A DNA stretch of 64,000 nt from Capitulum mitella (GCA_030062745.1 CP099839.1:34753293-34817292); one strand, 5' to 3'. Counted from the first letter of the stretch, positions 35,831 through 48,520 are shown. Numbers and translations are program-made. Notes: a model not told the origin generated them from the letters alone.

Positions 35831-37465
35831 CAGTGGAGGTCCGTGGGAGGAAAAGTGGCACACAAGATATTGCTTTTGGCAAAGAAACTAATCTACATTG
35901 TCGGATCAAAAGCAGACATAACAGTGTTTTTACGTTTCAATCATTCTTTTTGTTTATTTTGAGATGGAAAGAGAGTACTAAGACAACAGGGGCAAATCCA
36001 GGGAAACAGAAATGGGCACGCATTATGCCCTGTTACCAACCTGACGTTAGCATAATGCGATTCCGAGGACGTCTTTGGACTGGTCTGCGACTAAACGCTA
36101 ATAATATTTTTTTTTAACACGTACCCTATGGTGCATATTGCCAGGGGCGGAACTAAGAAACCCCACTTCGGGGCCAAATATCGCGCCAAACACCACGGCA
36201 CCGTCCTTGGCACTGTAAACTGGAATAATGAGGAAAGAAGTTCGGAGAAAAAAGCGAGGAAAAGAGTGACCCTTCTTGTTGGTTCCTGTCGCCAATATTG
36301 GTAGCTCTTGTTTCTATGAATATGCGTGATGGGTCAGAGTAACTGATTTCAGCATGCTTTAGGCCACATCAGCATGTAAAGATATCCAGGCAAGATGACT
36401 TCAAACATTGCCTCACATTTGGGGTTTCCAGCTACGCCATTCACGTTTGGTGTGAGGTATACCACCATGTCAAGGTAATGTCAGACCCATTACATTGAAA
36501 TAGGATATTAATATTGTTTATTTATTATTATAATATTTTGTTGTTTTTTTTAATAGGATGAACATTTGTTTCGAAATAGTTTACCGCGTGTTAGCCATGC
36601 ATTGCGAATTATTTTTTGTAAGATGGTTCTTAGTTGCTCACCCATTTCATCAGACCTGAATTATTCGATACCTTTCGAGTAATTCAGTATCCATCGAGTA
36701 CGTACAAGGGAACGCACGGCATTGACAGTGTGTCCGGGCGGACATTACATCGTTCGGCGTCAAACAGCCTCCATTCCGTTGAACTGGATCGAAGGAGGCT
36801 TCACGCATTTGCGTCGCTGCTGACAGGGAACACATGCTTGTGTCATTGTGGTCATTGAAGGTATGGTGTCTCCAACTCAGCACCAACGAAGAAGCAATGA
36901 AAACTGCACTAAAGGCGCTCGCATTCGCAAAGGCGCATCGCATGACCTCGCATTCAAGGAAAAAGACATGAACAAAGGAACTATGTTTTGTTGGCTTCAC
37001 AATACCATTGATAAGAAGCAATGGCATTCAATACGATGGTTTCCTTGGAAACGGTTTTCTTGTTGAACAACAAAATTACCATTTCTAGATTAGTCAGTCC
37101 ATGTCTTTAAAAAGTTTCAGTGATAAATAGCGCAAGTGCGCACATTTATTGCGAGGTCTGATTCAAGGTGTACACTTTAGGAAATTTTGAATGTTTGCCC
37201 TTTCCACTCGTGATTTGTGGGGAAATTTCTTAGCTCTCTGCGCTTATCAAACATGCCAGTTTTTCGTCACGTGTGTCTAGTTTATCGACATCAACCATGG
37301 ACTGAACGCAGGTGTGCGCCGCAGCTGTCGATGACCATTTAAAGCCTGTTCCGGCCACGGTTCACGGGCCGATTTACAGCTGTGCCACCGTGCAGGACGT
37401 CCCTGGTCGCAGACCCGGCACGGCTCATTCTTCGGCCGACATCGTCAGCGATAGCAGCGGCAGAA
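35831..37465. other. Intergenic, no supported exon
   Basis: Nothing recognisable except a CCAGGGGCGGAACTAAG word near 36143, which resembles a hAT-type terminus without an identified partner. The ORFs here lack splice or family support. Confidence 0.35.
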
Positions 37466-37516
37466 ATGAAGAGCCAGGTGCTGTTGGCCGCCGGAGTCTT
37501 TCTGGCAGCTTGTCAG
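37466..37516 (+). CDS. First coding exon: signal peptide of a secreted protein (partial)
   Basis: An ATG at 37466 in good context (AGAAATGA) opens MKSQVLLAAGVFLAACQ, exactly 17 codons, ending CAG|GTGAGA (donor from 37517). This is a compact signal peptide: one lysine, a hydrophobic core and small residues near AAC. The upstream 150 bp is GC-rich, with a TCAG initiator-like word at 37445-37448 but no clear TATA box. Downstream, short CTGCTGGCAG/GAGACAGAG echoes recur inside the presumed intron. Later exons are not identified. First exons that encode only the signal peptide are common in arthropod secreted and cuticle proteins; that is context, not identification. Confidence 0.6.
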
Positions 37517-37653
37517 GTGAGACAGAGTGCTGCTGGCAGCTATCGGATGAGACATACTGCTGCCGGCAGACTGTCAGATGAGACAGAGTCCTGGTTGGCA
37601 GCTGCCAGGCAAATTAGAATCCTGCTTACTGTTCGGTGAGAAGAAATAATGTA

Positions 37654-37697
<44 letters not shown>

Positions 37698-38499
37698 TGA
37701 GAACAATTTTACTCCAGCTTGGAGAGCTAACCCTCTATACGGGTTGAGAGGATCAACAACCGTTTTTCACTCCCGAAACAGGGATACACTCTTGCCTTAG
37801 TCTGAGGGTATCATACCTCTTCTCTGAGTTACTCATTTTGACATATTCTTCCGCAGTGGTGAACCCCAAACCAAGAACTCTGATCAGGCAGGTAACCCGT
37901 ACAGTTTACTTCCATAGGTGAGGTCCCCAAAACTCGATTTTGGAGTAGAGATCTTCCCACGTGTCTTATCCCCCACTTGGCAGTAAAATTGCTCTTTTGT
38001 TGCAGATTTCCGATCTATATCATGCGGATAACTATGACTTCAGTGTAGCCTGCTCCATGGGTGAACCAAATCCATCAACTTATTACTACTCTCTCTCTCT
38101 CTCTCTCTCCTGCAGCAGGTACAGCAGGTGTTCCACTGTTTCCTCTGAAAAACATGCGAATTCGAGAAGAAATATAAAGCAAATTATGAAATATTAGGTT
38201 TCATAAGCAGATATCTGCCCCATGGAAAAAACCGAACCCGCACTACAACATGGAAGTGCTGGTCCCTGTCTAGTTCCATGGTGGTGCGTTTGCCATGGCT
38301 GCAGGGAATCGCCTTTGACTCCCTGGGGTACCAGATATGCGTATCATGTGATCATTAACCTGCGCCGAGCCCAGAAAAGTTCAGAGCCCCATTCGGCTTT
38401 TCGACGACAGCTAAAAAAAATCAGAAAAGGAGCCTACTGGAATTTCACATGCCTACTCCTGAATTTTTTGGCACATTCTGTCAAATTTGTGCTGTAAAG
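37517..38499. other. Presumed intron or intergenic sequence
   Basis: Contains a TA microsatellite (37657-37692) and a CT run (38089-38110). No downstream exon of the signal-peptide gene could be found. Confidence 0.35.
37657..37692. repeat. (TA)n microsatellite
   Basis: An uninterrupted TA run of about 36 bp. Confidence 0.97.
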
Positions 38500-38690
38500 T
38501 CATGCAGGAGTACTGACCTAGGTCAGACCAGAGGTCAGCGTAAAGAAGTATCCCTTATAACTTTTACGGGAGAACCGATATCGCTCGACTTGCATGAACA
38601 AGTCTCATATCTCATAGGACCTGCAATTTTATATGCCGAATTTTTAGAGGCAATTTAAGGTTAACGACCTTAGGTCAAGTCTATGCACTC
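38500..38690 (+). mobile_element. Diverged fragment resembling TTAA family A
   Basis: CTGACCTAGGTCAGACC, a GGGAGAACC block and a closing AACGACCTTAGGTCAAG follow the order of the corresponding blocks in family A (compare 57.7-57.9 kb). No termini were found. Confidence 0.35.
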
Positions 38691-39094
38691 CCGAACCTTC
38701 TGTTCCCATTCCCTTCTGCTTTTTCCTTTGAACACGGGGAAGGTTGCATACAGAGTTGATGTGGCGCGGCTATTATTGCATAAGCTGCCTAGCAATGGCC
38801 AATATGTACATTCCAGGCGGCTCTTTTGTACACAAATAAAGTATCAGTATGCCAATAATTGTCTGGTTTTACTTTCTGGTACTCCACGTAATCGGCTACA
38901 AAAAATACACATACAGGAAGAAATTAGTTTGTGTATCTACTCTTTGGAGCTTTCGAATTTTTGAAGTTTTGAAGTCAAACGTCCTTAGAAATGCGATATG
39001 ATGCGTTTGAATTTAGCAATCGTGACATGGGGATGGCAATAGTTTAGAAATTTATGGCACTTGAGAGCAGCGCAAAAGACGAAATTGACACAAG

Positions 39095-39244
39095 CAGGGG
39101 CGCGGGAATTCCTCCAAAGTTGGGGGGAAGAGCCATTTGGGTAAGTTCTGTCTGATCAGCGCCCGTAGGTTCAATGTTAAATTTCAACAAAAGTTGGGGA
39201 GCTGCGGTCCAGCCTGCCCCCTCCCCCCGCTTCCCGCGCCCTTG
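39095..39244. mobile_element. 150-bp hAT-type MITE with perfect 8-bp duplication
   Basis: GACACAAG flanks both sides (39087-39094 and 39245-39252). The termini are inverted: CAGGGGCGCGGGAA on the left and CAAGGGCGCGGGAA read from the right. It has the same superfamily hallmarks as the element at 34.9 kb but different internal sequence. Confidence 0.9.
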
Positions 39245-41657
39245 GACACAAGACTTTGGACACCTCAGCTCAAGAGGCTGTGCGACCTAACCCACAAACA
39301 AACAGTGTTGTTTTGTTTTCGTCGCTGATTCACTCCTGTTTTCTTCTTTAAATACGTGGAAAGTTGAAAAGGAGGTTTGAGTGACGTGGCTATGTGACCC
39401 TGAATTCGTGAAAAATTTAAAGTTTCTAGACCCAAATCAAAAACAAACAAAATTAGCCTGAATTTCAGATACTACTGCTCGAGCTCCGTTCTTGCTGCCA
39501 GCTCAACAGTATTTGATAAAACATGCCATGGTTTCCAGAACGGTCTGTACTATTTGTGTGCCCATTCCAGCAGGTTATGTGCCTCTCTACCTGGTGATAT
39601 GATGCATGCACTTGGTTGCCTGGACTACATCATTGCCTTTGTAGTGTACACCCTAAAATATTTGTGAAATCAGTCTTGACCACTAAAAAGTGAACAATGT
39701 TTGAAGACCCTAGCAAAAGGTCCTTTGATCTATGTGACACAGATCTATCTAGATCTACGTCACACTTGGCGTTTTTTTCTATGCGTTGCTACTTTTTGCG
39801 AGGTCGTGCATTTTTTTACGTGGTGCTCAAGCTCCACCTGAGAGATATAAAACTCTGCATGGGGCTGAATATGTTCTGCTCCTGTTTTTTGCTGTTCACG
39901 ATTGGTTGTGCTTTTGTTGGGAATTTACTCATATTTTTCCTGCATGATGTGACTGGTCTCATGGAAATATTGATGATGTAAAGACGCAAAGTGGCAGTGT
40001 ACAGCCTTTTTAGCGGCTCACGGTTGATGGTAATAATTCCGCAACATTTTGGGTGACTGCCTTTGCAAAACCTGTATTATCTAGACTACAACAAACACAT
40101 GAATTATAGGTATAGGGAGGTGCTCCACATAACCAGCAAGCATTCACATTGTTACATCATCTTTTTAATGAACCGGTTCGAACTACCCGAAACTATTTAC
40201 ATTTTTCCTGTTGACAAGATTTTGGTGGCAATATGGACGTAGGTGCTCCTCTGATTTCATGAAACTCCGCTTGTGCTTCAGATATTTATATTATCAAGTC
40301 TAAGTGCATGGCATACTGCAAAAACTGGTTATTGATATTTTGTAATCCTGGTTTGGTTCCCTGTTTACCATGCAATGCCTCGGCAACAATGCTTAATCTT
40401 TGTAACACATAATAAAATGGATTTAATAAATGTTATAATAGTACAATATATGCAAAGTAATAATATGACATGGAAATGTAATAAATATGCTAAAAGTAAA
40501 ATAAAAATAGTAAACAAATAATAAAAAGGTGGACTAGCTTTAGCTTTTTACAAGCTACAGAACAACTTATAACTGCCAGTCCTAGACTGCGCTTCCGTCT
40601 CCATATGCCTGAATTTATCATGAAATATCAACAGTGACATGGTTCATTACCAAAAACAGTGAGGCCTGCAGGATTGTTTGTTGACAGAAAGTTGGAGTTG
40701 GGATCGCGGGTTTGTGGCCAATCCCAAACGCTCTGATTGACAATGATGCAGTCATGGCATGGGTCAAGTGGGCATGTAGTATGCAATCCCTGGTTATTGC
40801 TTGAAAGTTGTCATTCGCTTCTCGCTTTTGGAGCCAAAATACCTAAGAAAATTCACGCACCTCATGAGCGTCTTCTTTCCCTGTCCAGTCAGCGATGGAA
40901 AAGAAGGCGTCCTTCGGAAGTGTCGCGCGAAAAAAACTCCCACAGCATGGGTAGGTTACTCCCGATTATATGAGAAAGGTAATGACTGCTCTTGACGTAA
41001 CAGTATTGTTTACTCTTCCGCTCACCGACAACAGAACTGGAGGCATGGGCAAATGGCACCAGTGGCAAATGGGTAGTCTATTGATGTACTGTGACAGTCT
41101 GTGAGCTCCGTTTTCGAAAATGAATGACGTACTAACGGTCGTTCCTGTGTGTTTATTGCAGTTCAGTTATAGGAAGTCCCCGTGTAGGAAAAGTGCTGCG
41201 AGGTTTTCCTGGATGCCTTTTCCTGAAGGACTTACGTTTGCTTAGGATTCTAAACCAAGAATAAAGCGCGAAACAAAAGACGTGAAGTTGCATAGCAGTT
41301 TGGAACTCCCTGAATTTACTATTTACGCGATGCTTTACAGACAACTGTCTTGCAGGCTTGAAAAGAATTTGAAAATTGTATTTGTTACACGTAATTACAT
41401 TACACAAAATGAAGGGCAGCGCTCCATTACATGCATACTTAATAATCTTGAATGAAATTGAAATATAATGACTTGAAAAGGTATCTGAAGCCAAGAGTCT
41501 GATGGTAATAGTGAGTACGATGGCAGAACCCATGGAATGTTTACTCGGCTACTTCATTCAGACGTAAAGGAAACAATTTTTTTGCACTTTACCAGATAAA
41601 CTTCATGTTCATTGACACAATATCTGGCAACTCGGTACGTTCGTGTCAGTAATGGTT
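39245..41657. other. No recognisable feature
   Basis: A long AT-rich stretch without supported exons, repeats or recognisable protein fragments. The ORF at 41153-41533 on the minus strand has no family resemblance. Confidence 0.35.
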
Positions 41658-42525
41658 TCAGAGACCTCGATCTAGAACATTTCGTTTTCCTGGCATCGTG
41701 CAAGAATATGTATTCCGTGCCAGCGCATTCAAAAAGAAACAATGTGCTTCATTGTAAAGCAGAATATTCTGAGGATGGAAAGCGGTACTTCTGAATCCAA
41801 AACTCCCCAAAACTGGATATATCTCTGGGCATTTGCTAACATCATTGAGGCAGCGTCCCGCGTCTGTTGACTTTCTGAAAACCTTTGCTTTGGACGTCTG
41901 GTGTCGATCATCGATCATCGATGGTTCGGTCCAAGAAGGGAATCTTATTTGTGACGGAAATCTCATAGAAGAAACGAAGTACCGGCTTGTCTTTGAGTGC
42001 TGATTAAAGCCTTGTCAGGCGCTGTCTGTCTGGTGCATCAGCAAATATGTCGTCAGCATATCTCAAGCAGAGTGCTGGTCGCAGTGAGTGGTCATCTGAC
42101 ACCATGTTTCCAAATGGCTCATGTAAGCGTTGGTAGCTATCGGTCCAAGTGGTGAGCCAATTCCCACGTCGTCTTTCTCAATACTGCTTCAGTGGTGTCT
42201 GCTTTCAGCGTCTTCTCTAGAAAGATCTGGACAACTGAAGCTATGGAAATATGGTATGGAGGTAGGCAACGTCCGTGATTCTTTGGCTGGTATCTTGCAC
42301 CGGGGCGTTGGTGAACAAATTTTCGTCATCCAGTGACGTCAGGAGTTCTTTGGGCTGGTTGGCTCGTGAGATGTCGGTAAATTGGTCGGTAGATGTGATG
42401 TTATAGATAGTCGGTATGTACAGAGAAATAAGTTGGTTCAGTCGCTTGGCATGCTGATAGGTCGATGCTGGGATCTGTGAAATGATGAGCCGGAGAGGAT
42501 TGTCTGCCTTATGTATTTTAACGTT
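41658..42525 (-). pseudogene. Decayed Penelope-like retroelement reverse transcriptase
   Basis: Read on the minus strand, fragments in successive frames match the Penelope-like reverse transcriptase pattern. They run from KIHKADNPLRLIISQIPAST (near 42520) through KRLNQLISLYIPTIYN, TSLDDENLFTNAPV and LRYADDIFAD (the YADD catalytic box at 42049-42060) to STDAGRCLNDVSKCPEIY (near 41860). Frameshifts and stops interrupt it, notably after the FTNAPV block. The homologous family copies DNA at ends by target-primed reverse transcription. No GIY-YIG endonuclease part is recognisable downstream. It is a dead fragment. Confidence 0.8.
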
Positions 42526-42769
42526 TCAAGAGGCGTAGCCACGTATGTATTCTCCTGTATATATTAATTTTCACGGAGTGTTCTGTACCCACCACAGCGT
42601 TTGCTTGGACGACTACGTGGTTCGCATTCGCTTAAAGCTGGACGGTTGGGTCTTGTGAGACAGGTCCTAACTTGGAGGCATCTGATGGAATGTCGTTCAT
42701 CTTTTTAAAATATTTCGTTTTCTTCGCAATTAAGAAAACAGATGACTGGACGGCTTTCCTCACGACGAG

Positions 42770-43111
42770 CTAAGTATTTGTCCGTAACGCCTTTGCTACC
42801 GTTTTGCCTTCACGTAATTGTTCTTTCAGGACTGGGTTAAAAGATATGTGGTTGTTTTCTTTGAACTTATCTTGAAAGAGTATTGCCAGCTGAGCCTTCT
42901 TTTCCCATGGGTCGTATTTTGTTTGTACGTGACAATGAAAACTGAGATTCAGCATAGTCCTCTGGTTCTCTTTTAATTCATACATTATTACATAATTACA
43001 GCAGTAAGCCATGTCGATGTAACCATCTTTTGCTTCTGGTAGCACGATCGTTCCGCCATATAGCCCAGAATGACTGTAGTTTTGCTGGGCCGCTCTGACG
43101 TGCTGAATCAA
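42770..43111 (-). pseudogene. ORF upstream of the Penelope-like fragment, possibly its N-terminal part
   Basis: A 113-codon open frame (LNLSFHCHVQTKYDPWEKKA and LREGKTVAKALRTNT are parts of it) lies on the same strand and immediately upstream of the reverse transcriptase remnant. Position and strand suggest it belongs to the same element, but I do not recognise it as a conserved N-terminal block. The first in-frame codon is not certain to be ATG. Confidence 0.35.
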
Positions 43112-43164
43112 TACCTAGGCTGGGCATCGATGTTGCGACGCAACTCGGTGACAGCATCATGATC

Positions 43165-43592
43165 AGCATACTCACTAACAGGATGTCGATCTGTATTCTT
43201 TTGCAAGGGCCCTACACCCCGCCCCCCATGTTGATTTGCGCTCCCAAGGTTGATTTGGACTCCCCCAATATTTTCTGCCGGTTTTATTGGGAATGGGTAA
43301 TAATAACGAAAAGAACGGTCCCAGTAGATAAGAGATAGACAGAAAGCAAACAATAGAAGCTAAAGTGACGTATCTATCTTTCTGCTTTCCATATATATGA
43401 GTCATACCTATATTCATAGGAATATATGCAGTTTTACTTTTGGATAAATAATAACCGAAGACTTACAGATTTCTGCTGGTCGAAATAAACTGGGCCCAAT
43501 CTTTCGAGAAATCCACATGGGGGGGGGGCTAGGAATTCGGGCACTTGGCTCCCCACCAGTTGTTCACAGAAATCGACACCTTTGTTCACTAG
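43165..43592 (+). mobile_element. Repeat family C copy without the GA tract
   Basis: Collinear with the inverse of 26793-27355. It starts near GATGTCGATCTG and ends ACAGAAATCGACACC, inverted ends of the same motif. The flanks CTCACTAA and TTCACTAG may be a decayed 8-bp duplication. A G-run around 43519 is unique to this copy. Confidence 0.65.
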
Positions 43593-43823
43593 TTAGTTGG
43601 TGAAGCTTGGTTGTCAGATTTTTTACTTCTCCTTTTTTGCAATCGATTTGAAACTGAATCATCCGCTCTCTGAACTGTTTCGTATTAGCGTGGTCCATTG
43701 CTGCCGGATCATCTAGCTTTATAGTCGTATACGCGGGCAGTATATATCTCGTATGCAGGCTTCATTTGAAACTAGACAACGTTTTGCTTGACCAGTTTTT
43801 GCGTTGTTTTTCCATGTTATGGA

Positions 43824-43863
<40 letters not shown>

Positions 43864-44039
43864 TTCGGACATATATATGTGTTTGTGGGGGTATTAGGGT
43901 GCTCCATAGGCCTGTAGCAGAAAACGAAAAATGGAATATTTGCCGCCCGCTGTGTTTGCCCCTGTTCCACGACGACCAACGGCTCTGGGTAACAAAAACT
44001 ACCCCAACTAGATGATATTTAGAGGTGCCGAAGAGCTGC
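43593..44039. other. Spacer with TA microsatellite
   Basis: Only the (TA)n run at 43826-43862 is assignable. Confidence 0.4.
43826..43862. repeat. (TA)n microsatellite
   Basis: A pure TA run of about 37 bp. The Tyr-Ile ORFs across it are artefacts. Confidence 0.97.
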
Positions 44040-44419
44040 ACTTTTCCATCTATTCATGTCAAAGATGCACAATTACGGTTGTTTCGGAACAGCATCTGCA
44101 TAATGCCGGATCTTTACCGAATCTTCACAGTCAGAAGTGCTATATCAGCTCATCCACGTGATACAGTCACGTGTGCCCAGAAAGCTCTCGCGGACAAGCT
44201 CACAACAATAATCTCCGTCAGCGGGGTACCTCCGTCAATACTTTCGCGAGAGTGGGAGGGGAGGTGCGGCTCCTTTGCAAGTGTAGTTTGCACAGTTTGT
44301 TGCCGTCGGATAAATGACGAAACATGTCGGAGCGGTATCAACCAGGAATTCCCCAGGCGTCTGGCTCTTGGGTAAAGCCGACGACAAATTTGGCAGCACT
44401 CGTCTGACATAAAAAAAGG

Positions 44420-46300
44420 AAGTTATTTTGAATTTTATGCATCACCTTATGGAGCAGAAGCAGACTCCAATGGAAAGCGCTTCAGCAACCAGTCGTGCAG
44501 TCCTTTATTTCTGGAACAAGGCACGCATTCCATCAGTCTCGGAGAGAGCTGTAGCAGAAAGACTTCTCATGATGCACAGTGAGTACGGATCCTTCTGTCG
44601 GAACCGGAAAAAAGACCTTCCAGGCTAAGGAGAGCATGTTCACAACTCATCTAAATGAACTTTTTCATAAAGCGCAACAGGACGCGCTTAGAGTCACGAC
44701 GGAAGTGGAAGGAAAATTCTTCTTCTCAAACAGAAGGAGGACCTGTCAAGTTTGAGCTTCAGTGGTATGGACAAGACGACAACAAACCAGGAGGCCCGGA
44801 AAAGGAAACGCAGTGACGCATTGCTTAAGATGAAGAGGAAACATGATCAAGACATTATTCAGGACAATGCATCAGTGGCGGAGTCTTTCGAGTCATGCTC
44901 ATCCGAGTCAGACGATGACAACTGTCTCAGCTAAGCTCCATGCGTCACTCCCCATGCCAAGAACCATGTCCCTGCGAAAACGACCGTCTTGAACGGCACG
45001 TAGCTGCTTGCCTTGACCGCATACATGATTTTGACCGCACAGCTACCTTTCCTTGTGGCAACCGCACAGGTAGCATGCATGGACATCGGCAAGGTAAGGT
45101 GGTGCTGTCCCGCAGTACAATCCGTCGATCCGTATGAATACTCGAGCAAATGTTGCGACCGAAGACAAGCAACCATTCAATCCTGGCACGCCTCTTCTGT
45201 TGCACTGGGATAGTAAGCTTCTTCAGAACATCACGACTGCCAAGGAAAAGCAGAACGCATCGTTGTGCTTATGTCTGATGGAGGGGAAAAAGTTCCAATA
45301 GGCTCCGTCTGTACCACGGAAACGGGTAAAGCACAGGCCAATGTGTGCCTGGAATTGCTCCAGCACTGGAACTTGTGCGACCAAGTGCAAGGGCTGGTGT
45401 TTAACACTACTACCTCGAACTCTGACCTCACTCTAGTATTGATCTAGCTTCATTCGCAGCGCCTGACAAATAGCTCTTTGAAGGCACATTGAAGCACCGT
45501 CGAAAGAACATGCTTCGGTCCTACAGCGTCACCATATAAGACAGCGGATTCAAAAGAGACGACTATTTCGAGCACCTCCATTTGAGCTCTGTCGTTCTCG
45601 GAAGAACCGGGGACGAGGCCAGTCCCAGAGCCCCGGAGTGTCCACCACGCGCTCTGGACGGCCAACGCAATCTTCTGCCTGAAGGTGTATCTGTTCAGAG
45701 GCTAGCTGAAGCTCAATGTCGGTGAAGAAAAGGGCGCGAAAGACCTCAGTCTGTTCGTGGCCCTCATCTACACCAAATACTGGCACAAGGCACCGCTTGC
45801 AGTGCGAGCGTCACTGAACGGCCATGCCTTCCTCTCAGATCTGGATGAGTACGCAGAGGTGCTGTTGCCCAAGCAGCCCTCAGGGCGTTTCAGCGTCATC
45901 TGTGGTACATGGCCGAGGACACTGTCGGACTCTTCTTTGACACCCGGTTGAGCACAGAACAGAAAGCCAAACTACCAAACAGCCTGACGAGGCCAACGAA
46001 GAAAAATGGACTTCAACGAACCAATGGAAAGTCTCTCGGCGCAGAGCACACAGCGAACATCTCCAGCATCGCCAACGTCGTCGTTGAGAACGGGAAAGAA
46101 AGAGCTTAAGACTTCCTGGAAAAGGACCCAAACGAGTGGGAAATGAACGCCACCTCCAGGATTTTCCAGCAAAAGGCAGATAATCTTCGAGTGATAAATG
46201 ACTGCGCAGAGAGGGCGATCGCGCTGATCCAAATGTACAACGCGACCCTAACGAAAAATGAAGGGCAGAAACAGTACCTTCTGAATAATATTTCTCGCAG
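44420..46300 (+). pseudogene. Decayed copy of a multi-copy invertebrate ORF family (HWDGKLLP-type)
   Basis: Fragments in shifting plus-strand frames recall a family of uncharacterised, repeated genes in arthropods and cnidarians. In order they are: FWNKARIPS (about 44510), HLNELFHKAQQDALRV (44645-44700), a Lys/Arg-rich stretch MDKTTTNQEARKRKR (44766), LHWDSKLLQ (45200-45226), GEKVPIGSVCTTETGKAQAN (45285), NTTTSNS (45405), LWYMAEDTVGLFFDTRLS (45900-45955) and INDCAERAIALIQMYNATLT (46193-46250). At least five frame changes and several stops break it. The DTTASNTG-like motif and the charged linker suggest a transposon-derived, RNase-H-like protein. This is recognition from memory, not a search. 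Confidence 0.65.
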
Positions 46301-47225
46301 GTGTATAGTGGTCCAAACTGAATCACTATCGCATGCATACAGAAACGCTAGTTTCCTCGCGGGCGGAAAAGTTACACGTGAGGAACGCCATATTATGGTG
46401 CAATTCAACACTTGAGAACTCTCAAATATTTACTTGTACCATATTCAGAGTTCCTTGGAAATACTTGACAACTCTCAAATGTTTCATAGATCTCTAGAGT
46501 TTTCACAGTTCTGGTTCAGACTCCTGTAACATGAAACTACGAGTCTATTGCAACGTTTCGTTATTTCAATGATATACGTAGGCATACGTACACAATGAGA
46601 ATTAAATCAGGTTCTAGTTCCAGGCTTTCAAATGACATTGTAAATAGTTAGCATGAAGATATGAGTACATTTTACTATGTCAAACGCATCTACAAACTTG
46701 CTTTAACATAATAAATTATCGCTGTTCGAAAACGCGGGTGTCGCCGGGACAAACTTCATACGCAGCCGTCTGGCGGCAGAAAAGTACATCCCAGTGACTG
46801 GAATTTTACCTAAAGTGACGTCTTGAAATGACCAGATTTATCAGTTCAGACAGCAATAAGGATGTGTGCCAGACTGCATGCAGTTGCGACAGGTGGGTCA
46901 AATGTTAAAGAGGTATGGGGAATGGTCCTGATCGACGGCTCCGTGTATGGGGAGCTGTGATCGCCGGACATCTCCTCTGCCTGGACCCGTCGCCGGCACT
47001 GCTGACGCGCCAACGCATTTCATTTGCGCCGTCTGGAGATCTGATCGTCTCTGACAGAGGATTATTGCCTCGGCAGGCGGCCGCCCATTCCGCCGAGTGC
47101 TGTCATTTGGGCCGGAGACGCCGTCCACCATGGACGCCAGTGAAACGGACGACAGGCTAATTTAGGCAGCCGCCGCTGATGACCTCCGACCGCAGCCTGG
47201 GTACAGTCCCCGACACCACCGATGT
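46301..47225. other. Intergenic; GC-rich promoter-proximal part from 46.9 kb
   Basis: AT-rich to about 46880, then GC-rich. No exon is supported. The GC-rich part leads into the TATA box at 47232. Confidence 0.35.
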
Positions 47226-47231
47226 GGAGCA

Positions 47232-47258
47232 TATAAACCGGACCGAATACACCGCAGT
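47232..47258 (+). promoter_or_regulatory. TATA box with initiator-like CAGTG, cut off by a MITE
   Basis: GCATATAAACCGGAC (TATAAA at 47232-47237) is followed 18 bp later by GCAGTGTCC. Only about 25 bp further on, family A MITE sequence begins at 47281. If this is a live promoter, its transcript would start in host DNA and run straight into the element. Confidence 0.4.
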
Positions 47259-47280
47259 GTCCGTCTCAAGGCCCGCCATA

Positions 47281-48520
47281 TTAACCCGCCCCCGACTGGG
47301 GGCTGCTGACCCCCCCGAGGTTTTTCCAAGATTGCGAGAGAACGAACAGATGCAGCGCCACGAAACTTTGCATACCTTTTGCCTTATCATTTTTACACCT
47401 TGCATCAAATTTTTGACCTCAGGTCAGGTCATTTTCTGACCTAGATCAGGTCAAGTGGGTCTATATCCAAAGTTGTCACTTTTTTGGAGAACATGATGTC
47501 ACAACAAAACTTCATGGATTAGATATCTTGACGGATGCAAGATGTGTGCTATGTCAGCTTTTTCGGAATTTTCCGGGTCATTGACCTAAGGTGAACTCCG
47601 TTTTTAAGACATGTCGATTTTTCGGAATTTGACGGATTTTTTTGAAACAGTTTTAGTGTGCGGTGATGTAGAAACCGATTTACCATCAGTCAACAAAATA
47701 CCAATGACTTCCAGCCATTGACCTGAGGTCAGGTCACGAAAACTGTTATGAACCAAAAGGCACCGCCATCAAAATCGGTGATGAATTGCTCAGAACGGGT
47801 TGAAAATGACAATACTGGCTTGCACATATGCGAGTAATACCAAAAAGTTCAAAACGTTTCAAAAAATTGCATATTTCGGAAATAAACAGATTCTCGCGTA
47901 GAAACCTTCGCCATTTGTGTAAACTGATAACTACATATTTTTTTCCAAAATCTGAGCATGAGAAACCATCAGAATAACCACCAGGACCAGGGAATATTAC
48001 ATGGTAAGGTCTATGTCTCGAAAATAAAGACACGCTAAAATTAGTTCCCGTTAATTTCGTACCGCGTTCGGTCACGGCACCCACCGTGAGTCGGCGCAAA
48101 AATCGCCGTGTCTTTAATTCAACGTTTCGACGCATATATTTAACAAACCAGAGAAATTACGTGTGTATCGGCATCCGCGGACTTTCATCTGTTCATTGGT
48201 ACCTTTAGCTAGACATTATAAATCACAGCCCTTGAGATCCAGGCCGGTTTCCGGTTTCCGTTTCACGGTTTCCGGTTCACGAAACCGGTTCTCGGTTTCG
48301 TGCCGCCGGCTGTGATAATACATATTTAGGGCGTAAATGGCTTACATGTTATCTAAAACTAAAAATGAGACCAGTTCCGAGCCCTACTTGTCACGATCTT
48401 TCCAACGGTGTGCTTATTTTTTATCGTGCGACCAGCCGTTCGTGAGTTAGAGAGGGGCGGCCAACCCCCACCACCTCCCAGTCGGGCTGCTCGTCGCCGA
48501 ATGCCAGTGGGATGGGTTAA
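47281..48520 (+). mobile_element. TTAA MITE, family A
   Basis: It starts TTAACCCGCCCCCGACTGG and ends GGGATGGGTTAA, each next to TTAA. It is collinear with 33160-34390. It carries TGACCTGAGGTCAGGTCA at 47719-47736. A local run of CGGTTTCCGGTTTCCG-like repeats (about 48243-48305) is an insertion or expansion absent from the other copies. No coding capacity. Confidence 0.9.

Noticed and set aside
43719-44041. Tyr-Ile repeat ORFs
   Set aside because: Artefacts of the TA microsatellite at 43826-43862.
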